Of a DNA stretch of 64,000 nt, positions 8,556-16,609 are shown piece by piece; position 1 is the stretch's first letter, and every line of letters begins with the position of its first letter. This stretch comes from Neobacillus rhizosphaerae. GTDB lineage: Bacteria; Bacillota; Bacilli; Bacillales; Cytobacillaceae. The DNA lies in NCBI RefSeq assembly GCF_937468385.1, contig NZ_CALBWS010000029.1, positions 1 through 64,000 on the forward strand, read 5' to 3'. The position numbers were made by a program, and so were the translations under genes. The notes below the pieces were generated by a model. That model made no database searches, had not been told where the DNA came from, and saw only the letters and a program-made list of their open reading frames with translations.

Positions 8556-9113
8556 ATGGAGATTGAAAAAATATATTGTGATTTACCGATATTAGAAACT
8601 GAACGTCTTATTCTTAGAAAAATTACTTTAGATGATGCTGAAGATATGTTTTTATATGGTTCAAATGAAGAAGTATCTAAGTATGTAACTTGGAATACTC
8701 ACAAAACATTATCCGACACAAAAGAATTTATTGGCTTTGTCTTAAACAAATATGAAAACAGTCAAGTGGCTCCTTGGGGAATCGAATACAAAGAAAATGG
8801 AAAACTCATTGGGACTATTGACTTTGTTTGGTTGCAACCAAATCACAAAATTGCTGAAATCGGCTATGTTATTTCTCAAGACTATTGGGGAATTGGCTTA
8901 ACTACTGAGGCAGCAAAAGAAGTAATAAAATTCGGTTTTGAAAAAATGGATTTAGTTCGTATTCAAGCAAGGTGTTTTGTAGAAAATATCGGTTCAGCAC
9001 GAGTGATGGAAAAAACGGGAATGTCATTTGAAGGTATAATTAGAAAAGGGATGTTTGTAAAGGAAAAACATCAAGATTTAAAGATGTATTCTATTTTAGA
9101 AGAAGATTTTTAA
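8556..9113 (+). CDS. GNAT acetyltransferase, RimJ/RimL type
   Basis: 185 residues. The ETERLILRKITLDDAEDMF start, IGYVISQDYWGIGLTTEA acetyl-CoA loop (motif A, Q/R-x-x-G-x-G/A variant WGIGLT) and ENIGSARVMEKTGMSFEG tail are standard for N-acetyltransferases of the RimJ/RimL group, which modify ribosomal proteins, antibiotics or amino acids. ATG 8556 follows GGAGATGG at 8542; the GTG at 8523 lacks a site. It stands alone. Substrate unknown. Confidence 0.88.
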   Translation: MEIEKIYCDLPILETERLILRKITLDDAEDMFLYGSNEEVSKYVTWNTHKTLSDTKEFIGFVLNKYENSQVAPWGIEYKENGKLIGTIDFVWLQPNHKIAEIGYVISQDYWGIGLTTEAAKEVIKFGFEKMDLVRIQARCFVENIGSARVMEKTGMSFEGIIRKGMFVKEKHQDLKMYSILEEDF

Positions 9114-10256
9114 TTATCTTGTAGAAACCGAATTGAATGAATCTACATTTACCAAAACCAATCTTAAACTAACATTGTGAAATAATGTACTTAAACTCCC
9201 TCAGTTAAATACGATTTTCTCCCGAATACTCGCTTATTCGCAGGATTTCATGTACCTTGATATTTTGTAACGATTAATTGAAGTGGGCCAGAAACATTAA
9301 TAGCTCCGTGGAGGCATAGTGAAATAAAGGAGTATAACATCACTCCATATTTTACCATATGATGTACATTCTCCACGCCGCCCCTGGAGGCTTTCCCTCC
9401 CATGTCTCAATGGGTCATTTGCCCTTTCATTCCTTCGTCATGCCTATCCAAGGGGTGGAGGCCAGTTTTGCTAACGGAATGGGTCAGTGCCCTTTTGTTT
9501 AAGTAATCTGGTACTCCGTACATATTTGAAATCCTACGAATAAGCCAACATTCGGTCAATATTAGTGGTATTTCATATTTTTAGATGTCAATTTATAAAG
9601 AAATCGAATAATGTTTCCCGATTCTGTTACTGTTACGCTGCCAATGGTGATAATGATTGGAGTTTATCAGGACAATAGGTCTCATTTCGTCGTGCTATTC
9701 CAACAAAAATCCTAGGATAAAGGGGACTAGGAATACTTCTACGGTCATAATGAAATCGTTTGCTGATCTTCAATTCGACATTCTTTTTAGAGCTGGCGGT
9801 GAAAAACTTTGATTTACTGCGGGTTCGGCTCTTTTTAAATGATAATTTGTTTAAAATGATTTCCAAGGGAATATTGTAGAAATATAGAAGATTGTTGTTT
9901 TTATAGGGGATTTGCGGAGGGATGGTGTTCAGCCTTCGTCAGTTACCGGCAAATATTTTTCCGTGCGGTCTGCCGTACGGCCTAGAGGTAAATAGATTTT
10001 TACGTTTTTTAAATAAACGTTTGTTTATTATCGAAATGGGGAGAATGCTGTAAAAGATTTGGAGACTGTAAGAGATAAAAATTTATAATGATTTTAATGA
10101 CGAACTTCTTTTCCATATATGACAAAAGTTGAGTGAATATTTTGTGCTTACTGCGATAATAGCCTGATTTAACAGGAGGTATAGTTAATTTGGATAATAT
10201 ATTGGAGACGTTTTCCCTTAGTATTAAGGTAGGAATGGTTAATTTTTTCACAAAAA
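9114..10256. other. Long gene-free stretch
   Basis: No convincing gene. A locally GC-richer block at about 9370-9500 (CTCCACGCCGCCCCTGG onward) contrasts with the AT-rich flanks and could be mobile-element debris, but no frame gives a recognisable protein. Short open frames at 9633-9866 and 10009-10251 (minus) have no ribosome binding sites and non-protein-like composition. Confidence 0.5.
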
Positions 10257-10257
10257 G

Positions 10258-10285
10258 GCTCCCTTAAGTTAAAAGGGAGCTCGAA
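10258..10285 (-). terminator. Terminator of the kdd-kal-kce-ABC operon
   Basis: GCTCCCTT (10258-10265) and AAGGGAGC (10273-10280) form a stem; on the minus strand it is followed by CTTTTTG. It lies about 45 bases after the ATPase gene. Confidence 0.7.
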
Positions 10286-10327
10286 TACTATTTTAGCGAT
10301 TCTTCGATTCTTACTTTTTTCTCTTTC

Positions 10328-11053
10328 CTACGAGATCCGTCTCAAAAACTGTTTCAGTCGCTCCGATTTCGGAGCATTGAAGATTTCCTGCGGTTTACCT
10401 TCCTCAACAATTATTCCGTTATCAAAAAATACCACACGGTCAGCAACCTCGCGAGCAAATCCCATTTCGTGTGTGACCACGACCATGGTCATTCCTTCTT
10501 CGGCAAGCTTTTTTATAACCCACAATACTTCACCTACCAGTACAGGATCGAGAGCGGATGTGGGTTCGTCAAACAGCATGACCTGCGGTTTCATGGCTAA
10601 GGCACGGGCAATGGCGACCCGTTGGCTTTGACCGCCGGATAATTTAGACGGGTAGACATCTGCTTTTTCTTCAATCCCAACCTTTTTCAGTAATTCCATT
10701 GCTTCTTTAACCGTTTCTTCCTTGATTCTCTTTAAAACATGGATCGGGGCTAATGTAATGTTTTCCAGTACGGTTTTGTGCTTAAATAGATTGAATTGCT
10801 GAAAGACCATCCCGATTTCATTTCGAACCATTTCTGTTTGTAAAATATCTTGCTGATTATAAAAAATCGACCCGCTTGTAAATGGCTCCAACCGATTGAT
10901 GCAACGCAATAAGGTACTTTTTCCTGAACCGCTGCCTCCAATGATAACTACCACTTCGCCTTTGGATACAGATAGATTGATCCCCTTTAATACCTCTGTT
11001 TCTCCAAAGCTTTTTCGCAAATCTTTAATTTTGATGATTTCGTTCCCCGACAC
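10328..11053 (-). CDS. Polar amino acid ABC transporter ATPase (GlnQ-like)
   Basis: 241 residues: Walker A GGSGSGKST, Q-loop in GMVFQQFNLF, signature LSGGQSQRVAIARALA, Walker B VMLFDEPTSALDP and the switch His in VVTHEMGF. The length and the FKHKTVLENI stretch are typical of the GlnQ/HisP group that drives uptake of polar or basic amino acids. GTG 11053 follows GGGAGG by 8 bases. It is last in the operon after the substrate-binding protein and the frameshifted permease. The linked catabolic genes suggest the substrate is beta-lysine, 3,5-diaminohexanoate or a related amino acid; this is inference. Confidence 0.9.
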   Translation of the reverse strand: MSGNEIIKIKDLRKSFGETEVLKGINLSVSKGEVVVIIGGSGSGKSTLLRCINRLEPFTSGSIFYNQQDILQTEMVRNEIGMVFQQFNLFKHKTVLENITLAPIHVLKRIKEETVKEAMELLKKVGIEEKADVYPSKLSGGQSQRVAIARALAMKPQVMLFDEPTSALDPVLVGEVLWVIKKLAEEGMTMVVVTHEMGFAREVADRVVFFDNGIIVEEGKPQEIFNAPKSERLKQFLRRIS

Positions 11054-11082
11054 TAAGAATACCTCCCAATCAACTATTCTCC

Positions 11083-11732
11083 CTATTCGCTTACTCTTGC
11101 TTTTTTCTCTAAAATATTTAATAGTTTGGTAGCTAATAACGAAATAATATAATAGATGACTGCCGCAGCAATATATAATTCAATCGGTTTGTATGTGGTG
11201 CTAATGATGCGCTGAGCCGTTCGTGTAAGCTCTACCAGAGTAATTGTTGAGACCAGTGAAGAATCCTTGATTAAAAGAAGAAACTGGTTTCCTACAGGGG
11301 GAATCATCGTTTTCAAAGCCTGCGGCAAAATGATGAGCCGCATGGTTTGCGCGGATGAAAAGCCAAGAGCAGCTGCCGCTTCTCTTTGACCTTGATCCAC
11401 TGCTAAAATACCGCTTCTGATCGCCTCAGCGACATATGCACCGGTATTGATACTTAGACCCAATATCGCAGAAGCAAATGGATTTATAATGATTCCAATC
11501 TGGGGCAACCCATAGTAAATGATAAATAATTGCACTAACAGAGGGGTACCCCTGATAATATCAATGTATTGATTTGCCAACCATCGTAGTATTTTTACCT
11601 TTGATAACTTGGAAAGCGCAGCGAGCATTCAAAAATCAAGCCAAATGCCATGGATATAATCGTTACGATTACCGTAATCCAAGCCCCTTTTAGTAATATG
11701 GGGATTGAATCAATAATTAATTGGTAATCCAA
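11083..11732 (-). pseudogene. Polar amino acid ABC permease, frameshifted
   Basis: The C-terminal 181 residues (11628-11083) are an intact HisM/GlnP-type permease with the EAA-like loop REAAAALGFSSAQTM. The N-terminus (LDYQLIIDSIPILLKGAW then VTIISMAFGLIF) reads in another frame from TTG 11732, which has GGGAG upstream. The two frames join at about 11629 if one G is restored in ATTTTTGAATGCTC (expected TTTGGAATG). So one base is missing in or next to a T-run. It is either a real inactivating mutation in an otherwise intact operon or an assembly/sequencing slip. A short product from ATG 11628 would lack the first membrane segment. Confidence 0.8.
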
Positions 11733-11776
11733 ATATAATCACTCCCGTCATGTTCCCCATCGGATAAAGGCACAAT

Positions 11777-12544
11777 CTATTTCGTACCAAAATGTTTCAT
11801 GGCTAATTTTTCATAGGTACCGTCACTATTAATCTCTTTGATTGCTTTGTTCACTTGTTTCAATAATTCCTTATCCTCTTTTCGAATCGCGACCCCGATT
11901 TGTTCCTCATACAGCAAGCTATCTAAAAGCTTCAATGGGCGCTTGGTTTCTTTGATGGTAAAGGCGCCGATAAATTTGTCGGTAACCATTGCGTCAATTC
12001 GTTTATTTTCAAGGTCTGTTAACTGATCTACTTCCGTATTATAGGTTTTTGTATTTGCTCCTAATTTGTTGACGGCTTCCTCGTATGTGGTTCCTAATGT
12101 TACACCAACATTTTTTCCTTTCAAATCCTTAGGTGAGTGGATGGTTTGATTGTCTTTATGGACGACAATGGCGGCACCCGAAACATAGTATGGATCACTG
12201 AAATTAACGGATTCCTTACGTTTTTCTGTAATGGCCATACTGCCGATAATCAAGTCATACTTTTTCGCCAGTAAACCGGGGAGGATTCCTTCCCATGCTG
12301 TACTGATTAATTTCACATCTCTGTTTAGCCTTTTTCCGACCTCGTTTGCATAATCAACATCGAAACCTTCCAACTTGTTATCCTTGTTAAAATAGCTGAA
12401 GGGAGGGCTTGCCTCTGTTACCGCAATTCTAATTTCTTTATCAGCACCGGCAGTTGTTTTTTGGGAATCCTTCCCGCAGGCGGTTACCGCCAACAGCATC
12501 ATTAATCCTACGATCACACTAACCATTACCTGTTTTATTTTCAC
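11777..12544 (-). CDS. Polar amino acid ABC transporter substrate-binding lipoprotein
   Basis: 255 residues. Signal peptide with lipobox LAVTAC (Cys about 23), so it is anchored to the outer face of the membrane. The mature part is a family 3 periplasmic-binding protein: IRIAVTEASPPFSYFN, LEGFDVDYANEVGKRL, WEGILPGLLAKKYD, GVTLGTTYEE. GTG start after GGGAGG (9 bases). It is followed by the permease and ATPase and preceded by kce (31 bases), giving one operon. The ligand is inferred from context to be an intermediate or analogue of the lysine fermentation pathway. Confidence 0.9.
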   Translation of the reverse strand: MKIKQVMVSVIVGLMMLLAVTACGKDSQKTTAGADKEIRIAVTEASPPFSYFNKDNKLEGFDVDYANEVGKRLNRDVKLISTAWEGILPGLLAKKYDLIIGSMAITEKRKESVNFSDPYYVSGAAIVVHKDNQTIHSPKDLKGKNVGVTLGTTYEEAVNKLGANTKTYNTEVDQLTDLENKRIDAMVTDKFIGAFTIKETKRPLKLLDSLLYEEQIGVAIRKEDKELLKQVNKAIKEINSDGTYEKLAMKHFGTK

Positions 12545-12575
12545 TATTTATTACCTCCCGCCAAACTAATTATTT

Positions 12576-13388
12576 TTAAATTCCCAATCCCAATATTTTT
12601 CTTGCCTCAGTCGGAGTTGCGATTTCTCTGCCAATTTCATCCGCTATCCGTACAATTCTTTCAATTAATTGCGCATTGCTATTCGCAAATACACCTTTTT
12701 TGTAAAAAATATTGTCTTCAAATCCAACTCGGACATGTCCGCCCATCAACATAGCATATACGGCCATTGGTAATTGATGTCTACCGATTCCTGCCACTGT
12801 CCATGTAGCATCATTAGGTATTTGGCTTTTCAATAACAGTAAATTTTCAATCGTTGCGGGAATTGCGCCTGGTACTCCGATGACAAAGTCAAAATGAAGA
12901 TGTTTAAGATCTCTTTTCGATACTAGTTTAAGTGCATTTTGAATCATACCTACTTCAAATATTTCAAATTCCGGCAGAATACCTTCATTCAGCATTGAGT
13001 CCGCCAATTTCTCCATGTCATTTGGTGAATTTAGAAAAACACTATCGCCAAAGTTAACAGTTCCGGTCGATAGAGTTGCCATTTCGGGTTTAAGAAAGAT
13101 TGGCTGCATTCTTTCCTCCATGGTCATTCCAACTGCACCACCGGTTGATACCTGGATGATTACGTCACACTTTTCTTTTATTCTCTCAATGATTTCTCGG
13201 TATATTTCAATATTTTGTGAGGGTGTCCCGTCATTTTCTCTAGCGTGGATATGAATAATCGATGCTCCCGCTTTGAAACATTCATACGCTGCAATCGCTA
13301 TTTCCTCCGGTGTTACGGGAAGAGCTGGATGTTGCTCCTTTGTTACTTCCGCTCCGGTTAGGGCAGCGGTAATCATTAATTTATTCAA
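12576..13388 (-). CDS. kce: 3-keto-5-aminohexanoate cleavage enzyme (BKACE family)
   Basis: 270 residues. BKACE fold with the metal-binding HIHAR motif (ASIIHIHARENDG), the QVSTGG strand, GRHQLPMAVYA and VGFEDN near the end. In lysine fermentation Kce condenses 5-amino-3-oxohexanoate with acetyl-CoA to give acetoacetate and 3-aminobutyryl-CoA. BKACE proteins act on several beta-keto acids, but the adjacent kal and kdd genes make the Kce reaction by far the best guess. TTG start 13388 lies 5 bases after GGAGAGG. Separated from kal by 15 bases. Confidence 0.9.
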   Translation of the reverse strand: MNKLMITAALTGAEVTKEQHPALPVTPEEIAIAAYECFKAGASIIHIHARENDGTPSQNIEIYREIIERIKEKCDVIIQVSTGGAVGMTMEERMQPIFLKPEMATLSTGTVNFGDSVFLNSPNDMEKLADSMLNEGILPEFEIFEVGMIQNALKLVSKRDLKHLHFDFVIGVPGAIPATIENLLLLKSQIPNDATWTVAGIGRHQLPMAVYAMLMGGHVRVGFEDNIFYKKGVFANSNAQLIERIVRIADEIGREIATPTEARKILGLGI

Positions 13389-13403
13389 AAAGCCTCTCCA
13401 CCC

Positions 13404-13799
13404 TTATTCTTGAATGGTTTTCCGTTGCTTGTTTTTGGGAACTACACAAGTCCCGACCGCTTTACAAACGAGAGCAGGCTGTTCCAAAACATCGGCCGAG
13501 GAATCACTGATATCACTCCTAGCCGAGATAACTACTTTTGCTACAAACTCCATTTTCCTTGATGTTTCACCTAATTGAACAATTCTCCCAGTTGCTTCGA
13601 CAAAATCGCCTCCATGAACAGGTTTCATAAATTGAACATTGTCATAGGCAAGAAACAGGCCCTCATCTCCATCATTTTTCACCAATAGTTCCGTGGCAAC
13701 ATCACCAAATAATTGCAGAATTTTTGCACCATCAATGAGATTTCCCCCATAATGAGCATCCTGTTGACTCATTCTCACCCGAATAAGCGCTTGATTCAT
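13404..13799 (-). CDS. kal: 3-aminobutyryl-CoA ammonia-lyase
   Basis: 131 residues, a small hot-dog fold protein. The SQQDAHYGGNLIDGAKIL start and VQFMKPVHGGDFVEATGRI centre are characteristic of Kal, which removes ammonia from 3-aminobutyryl-CoA to give crotonyl-CoA. ATG 13799 follows GGAGG by 7 bases. It lies between kdd (136-base gap) and kce (15-base gap), the expected pathway neighbours. Confidence 0.9.
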   Translation of the reverse strand: MNQALIRVRMSQQDAHYGGNLIDGAKILQLFGDVATELLVKNDGDEGLFLAYDNVQFMKPVHGGDFVEATGRIVQLGETSRKMEFVAKVVISARSDISDSSADVLEQPALVCKAVGTCVVPKNKQRKTIQE

Positions 13800-13935
13800 G
13801 AAACAGCCTCCTGTGTTTAGGATTTTTCGTTAGTTTAAATTCTTGAGTGTAAGTTGTTATGCTTGAAGATTGTATGCGGATTCTGTAGAGGTTCTTGTAA
13901 GTATTTTTTGAAGAATTGTAAAAAATAACAATCGT

Positions 13936-14952
13936 TTAAAAGAGCCCTTTCTTTCTTAATTCGTTGGCCAAACCAAGTGCAACTTCCACATGGCCTTTTG
14001 TGTAACCGTTTCCAATTAACAAATTCACATCTTTACCAATTCCCTCAGCACCTAAGGCAGCAGCCGTAAACTTGGTTGCCATGTTAAAGAAATAAACGGT
14101 TCCACCTTCTTTGGTCGTTATGATGGAAGCCATCTCGGTACCACCGACATTTGCGCAATTAATCGAAACATCTGCGAGCCTATTTTGGGTAACGGCCTTA
14201 ACCTTTTCTAAGATCTCTAAAGGATTTCTGGCATCGCCTTGGATGACATGGTTCGCCAATCCGGATGCTACCGTACGTTGGTAATCTGCAGCACTGTATG
14301 CTAATCCAATCACTTTCCCGGCACTTCCGACTTGCTTCCTTGCTGCACAGAGGCATAACATTCCTGATTTACCCCCGCTGCCGATGATGAAAACTGTGTC
14401 GCCCTCTTTGGTAATTTTCCTTGTTTGAGCAGGTGCACCGGCCACGTCTAAAACGGATAAAACAAAATCCAGAGAGAGGTCTTCCGTAAGCTTGGCATAA
14501 ATCCCCGATTGAAACAAAATGGCTTGCCCGCTAATCAAGACTTGTTCTTTTTCGGGAATTACATCATAAATCTTTTCAATTTTCAATGGTGTTAGTGATA
14601 AAGAAACCAGTGTCACAATTTTTTCTCCAGGTTTAATATTTTTTGTGAAATTTTCCCCAACCTGTTTAACTGTGCCCATTAGAACTCCGCCCGAATCAGT
14701 TACTGGGTTATGCATTTTCCCGCGGCTGTTCACTATTTTCAAAATCGTCTCGGCCATTTTTTCTTTATCATCATTTGCTTCTTCACGAATTTGTCTAAAA
14801 CTTGCAGCATCAATATTTAACATTTCAACATCAATTAATAGCTCATTATCATAAATCTCCATATGATTATCTAATTTGCTTGCAGCTTGGGGAAATTTAC
14901 CATGCTTTGCATTTAGGACTCGATGTGTTCCGTAGGGGCAACCCGCTTTCAT
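13936..14952 (-). CDS. kdd: L-erythro-3,5-diaminohexanoate dehydrogenase
   Basis: 338 residues from ATG 14952 (GAGGTG 6 bases upstream; the GTG at 14961 overlaps this site). GCPYGTHRVL at the start and KLDN are hallmarks of Kdd; the NAD-binding turn is FIIGSGGKSGMLCL. It oxidises 3,5-diaminohexanoate to 5-amino-3-oxohexanoate. The start lies within a few bases of the tetR stop, giving coupled translation. The two aminomutases that make 3,5-diaminohexanoate from lysine (KamA, KamDE) are not in this window. Confidence 0.92.
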   Translation of the reverse strand: MKAGCPYGTHRVLNAKHGKFPQAASKLDNHMEIYDNELLIDVEMLNIDAASFRQIREEANDDKEKMAETILKIVNSRGKMHNPVTDSGGVLMGTVKQVGENFTKNIKPGEKIVTLVSLSLTPLKIEKIYDVIPEKEQVLISGQAILFQSGIYAKLTEDLSLDFVLSVLDVAGAPAQTRKITKEGDTVFIIGSGGKSGMLCLCAARKQVGSAGKVIGLAYSAADYQRTVASGLANHVIQGDARNPLEILEKVKAVTQNRLADVSINCANVGGTEMASIITTKEGGTVYFFNMATKFTAAALGAEGIGKDVNLLIGNGYTKGHVEVALGLANELRKKGLF

Positions 14953-14962
14953 TTCTTTCACC

Positions 14963-15634
14963 TCACATCATCATTTCTTGCTCATCGGAGCCATCGGTTT
15001 CAGAATAATACTTTGTAGAGGCATGCAAATTAAGATCATGTATCGAGAGTGCTTTTCCTTCAATTTTGGCCCCTAAAAGATGTAAAACCATATTTGTATA
15101 ATTCTCGCTGATTGTGACTAACGATTTTTTTCCTTTTGGAGAATACCAGTGCACAACACCTGTACACATCGTTAAGACGGCAAGGGTGGAGAGTTTTGGA
15201 TCCTCAACATGTTGAAACCTTCCTTCACGTTCACCATTACTAATCACTTCTGTCCAAATTTGTTCATACTTCTTCCGCAGATTTCGGATCTTGACTTTGT
15301 TTTCACCGTGCAATGCGCGAAATTCGGTATCTGTGACCAACATGGATAACTGGTGAACGCCATGTGCCATTACATGCATTTGCACCAATCCGGCAATTTG
15401 CTGTTCAGGGGTGGTGAGCGTAGAAACAATTTCACTGGCATTTTTGATTAGTCCCTCGAGCTCATCATTCATGATTGAGATTAAAAAATCATCCTTGCTC
15501 TTAATGTAGTAATACAAGGTTGCGGAATTAATGCCTGATTCAAGAGCAATGTCACGTATACTTGTAGCCTCAAATCCCTTCTGTGCAAAAAGTCGTAAGG
15601 AAGCTTGAACGATTTTTTCTCCTGTACTTAACAA
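14963..15634 (-). CDS. TetR-family regulator of the kdd operon
   Basis: 223 residues. N-terminal HTH (FAQKGFEATSIRDIALESG then NSATLYYYIKSKDDFL) is canonical TetR. The C-terminal half resembles the KstR2/FadR group that often senses acyl-CoA esters, which would fit a pathway with 3-aminobutyryl-CoA and crotonyl-CoA. It is the first gene of the operon. TTG 15634 is the only in-frame start, with GAGAGGG 11 bases upstream. Two matching operator-like repeats sit in its promoter, so it very probably represses its own operon. Confidence 0.87.
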   Translation of the reverse strand: MLSTGEKIVQASLRLFAQKGFEATSIRDIALESGINSATLYYYIKSKDDFLISIMNDELEGLIKNASEIVSTLTTPEQQIAGLVQMHVMAHGVHQLSMLVTDTEFRALHGENKVKIRNLRKKYEQIWTEVISNGEREGRFQHVEDPKLSTLAVLTMCTGVVHWYSPKGKKSLVTISENYTNMVLHLLGAKIEGKALSIHDLNLHASTKYYSETDGSDEQEMMM

Positions 15635-15670
15635 AATGGAATCAACCCTCTCGCGACAGTTTTAACCTTT

Positions 15671-15724
15671 CTCAATCAAGTGATTGATTGAGAACATTCT
15701 ATCAACCACTTGATTGAGTGTCAA
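15671..15724 (-). promoter_or_regulatory. Promoter and two TetR operators for the kdd operon
   Basis: Minus strand: -35 TTGACA (15724-15719), 17-bp spacer, -10 TAGAAT (15701-15696). The spacer itself is CTCAATCAAGTGGTTGA; an almost identical CTCAATCAAGTGATTGAT occurs on the opposite strand at 15671-15688 and extends to a palindrome ending in TGATTGAG at 15692, over the expected transcription start. Two operator copies, one between -35 and -10 and one at +1, are the classic arrangement for repression. Confidence 0.8.
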
Positions 15725-15906
15725 CATATTTTTCTGTAAATTTTTAATTTTTAAAATAATTAGCTAGTTTGAGGGGCCAGACCCTTGCACTGAACCACGG
15801 GGACGGTTCTGGGTCCTAATTGGGCACTGGATTATGCTCAAAGAGATGACTAAACACATATTTTCGTTATTTCATTAAAGGGCGCTTTAATGGAGGAACA
15901 AAAAAG

Positions 15907-15949
15907 AGCCCAATTTCTCTATTTTAATAAAGAGGAATTGGGCTTTTTA
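15907..15949 (-). terminator. Strong hairpin, T-run on both strands
   Basis: AGCCCAATTTCTCT (15907-15920) pairs with AGAGGAATTGGGCT (15931-15944) with one wobble, and is followed by TTTTTAT on the plus strand and a run ending in TTTTT on the minus strand. It separates the orphan riboswitch leader from the kdd operon promoter. Just before it, at about 15770-15830, lies a CACGGGGACGGTTCTG sequence typical of intergenic debris. Confidence 0.65.
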
Positions 15950-16118
15950 TATTGGAAATTCCTTAACGTTGTAAATCCGCATTTATCTTAACCATCCATA
16001 ACGGATAACTTTACAGTATTCAATATTGATGGGTATTTTTTAATCAATCTTTATTTTAAAACTACACCAATCTCTCAAAAGGTATCAGAAATAACAAATT
16101 ATGTAGTGTCTTTGTTAT

Positions 16119-16185
16119 CTTCTGTCCTTTTGCCTGAGATATTGAACCCTTCGGCGCTGCGGCCAGACCGCATCCTCTCCAGAAG
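16119..16185 (-). ncRNA. Glycine riboswitch aptamer (single), no gene behind it
   Basis: Read 5' to 3' on the minus strand: a six-base P1 (CTTCTG/CAGAAG), GGAGAGG, a GC-rich hairpin (TGCGG/CCGCA), GCGCCGAAGGG, then CTCAGGCAAAAGGACAG. These are the conserved core elements of the glycine (gcvT) riboswitch. Only one aptamer is obvious. Downstream (16118-15950) there is no gene, only an ACTACA/TGTAGT hairpin with TTTT and then the terminator at 15907-15949. Glycine riboswitches normally control gcv genes or a glycine exporter; here the target appears lost. Confidence 0.82.
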
Positions 16186-16284
16186 CTACTCCTGTTATAT
16201 TGTGACCCATAACCATCATAGCGCTTTTTACTTTGTTATTCAGTATACAAATTTGCTTTCTTATCGCCTCCTTAAAAGCATAAA

Positions 16285-16384
16285 GAGGCAAGGGAGTAAT
16301 GTCCCTTACCTCTGCCCAGACGAACGGCTATACGATACGGTGTGCTCCCTCACGGTGATCCGTGTTTCGCCAGTCACACATCGT
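16285..16384 (-). ncRNA. ZTP (ZMP/pfl) riboswitch with expression platform
   Basis: Minus strand: GTGTGACTGGCGAA, a CACGG/CCGTG hairpin, GGGAGCACAC closing P1, then a linker and GTTCGTCTGGGCAG. The GGCGAA loop can pair with TTCGTC, the pseudoknot expected for ZTP riboswitches. Next comes a hairpin GAGGTAAGGGA/TCCCTTGCCTC (16285-16312) and AAGGAGGC (16273-16266), a ribosome binding site, but no start codon follows. The purine/one-carbon gene it should control is missing, and about 80 bases further on lies the glycine aptamer. Confidence 0.82.
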
Positions 16385-16407
16385 CTTTAAAATTTATAAT
16401 TTTTTTA

Positions 16408-16587
16408 TCAAAATTTTCGGCAACTTTTAATCCCAACCGCATTCGTGGTTGCACCACCAAGGGAATTCCCGCACACATTGGTAATCTTCCTATACTTTGC
16501 AGACATCGCATCGTAAAAATCATTCGCCACTTGAATTTGGGCCGGAATAATTTTACTTAACAACTGGATACTTGTGTAGATGTCTTT
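16408..16587 (-). pseudogene. Remnant of a lipase-like (GxSxG) domain
   Basis: An open frame of 59 residues after a stop contains IIPAQIQVANDFYDAM and CGNSLGGATTNAVGI. GNSLGG is the nucleophile elbow of alpha/beta hydrolases, and the stretch resembles the Mbeg1-like/lipase domains of Bacillus LXG-type toxins and related proteins. It has no start site and ends prematurely after the elbow, so it is a fragment. Assignment rests on this motif only. Confidence 0.45.
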
Positions 16588-16609
16588 TTAAGTACACTCT
16601 TTTATAATG

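Noticed and set aside
9370..9500. Possible insertion-sequence remnant (GC-rich block)
   Set aside because: No transposase motif in any frame and no inverted ends found; kept only as a remark on the gene-free region.
9633..10251. Two small minus-strand frames in the empty 9.1-10.3 kb region
   Set aside because: No ribosome binding sites and no protein-like pattern.
16106..16390. Plus-strand frame of 94 codons
   Set aside because: It is the antisense of the glycine and ZTP riboswitches.
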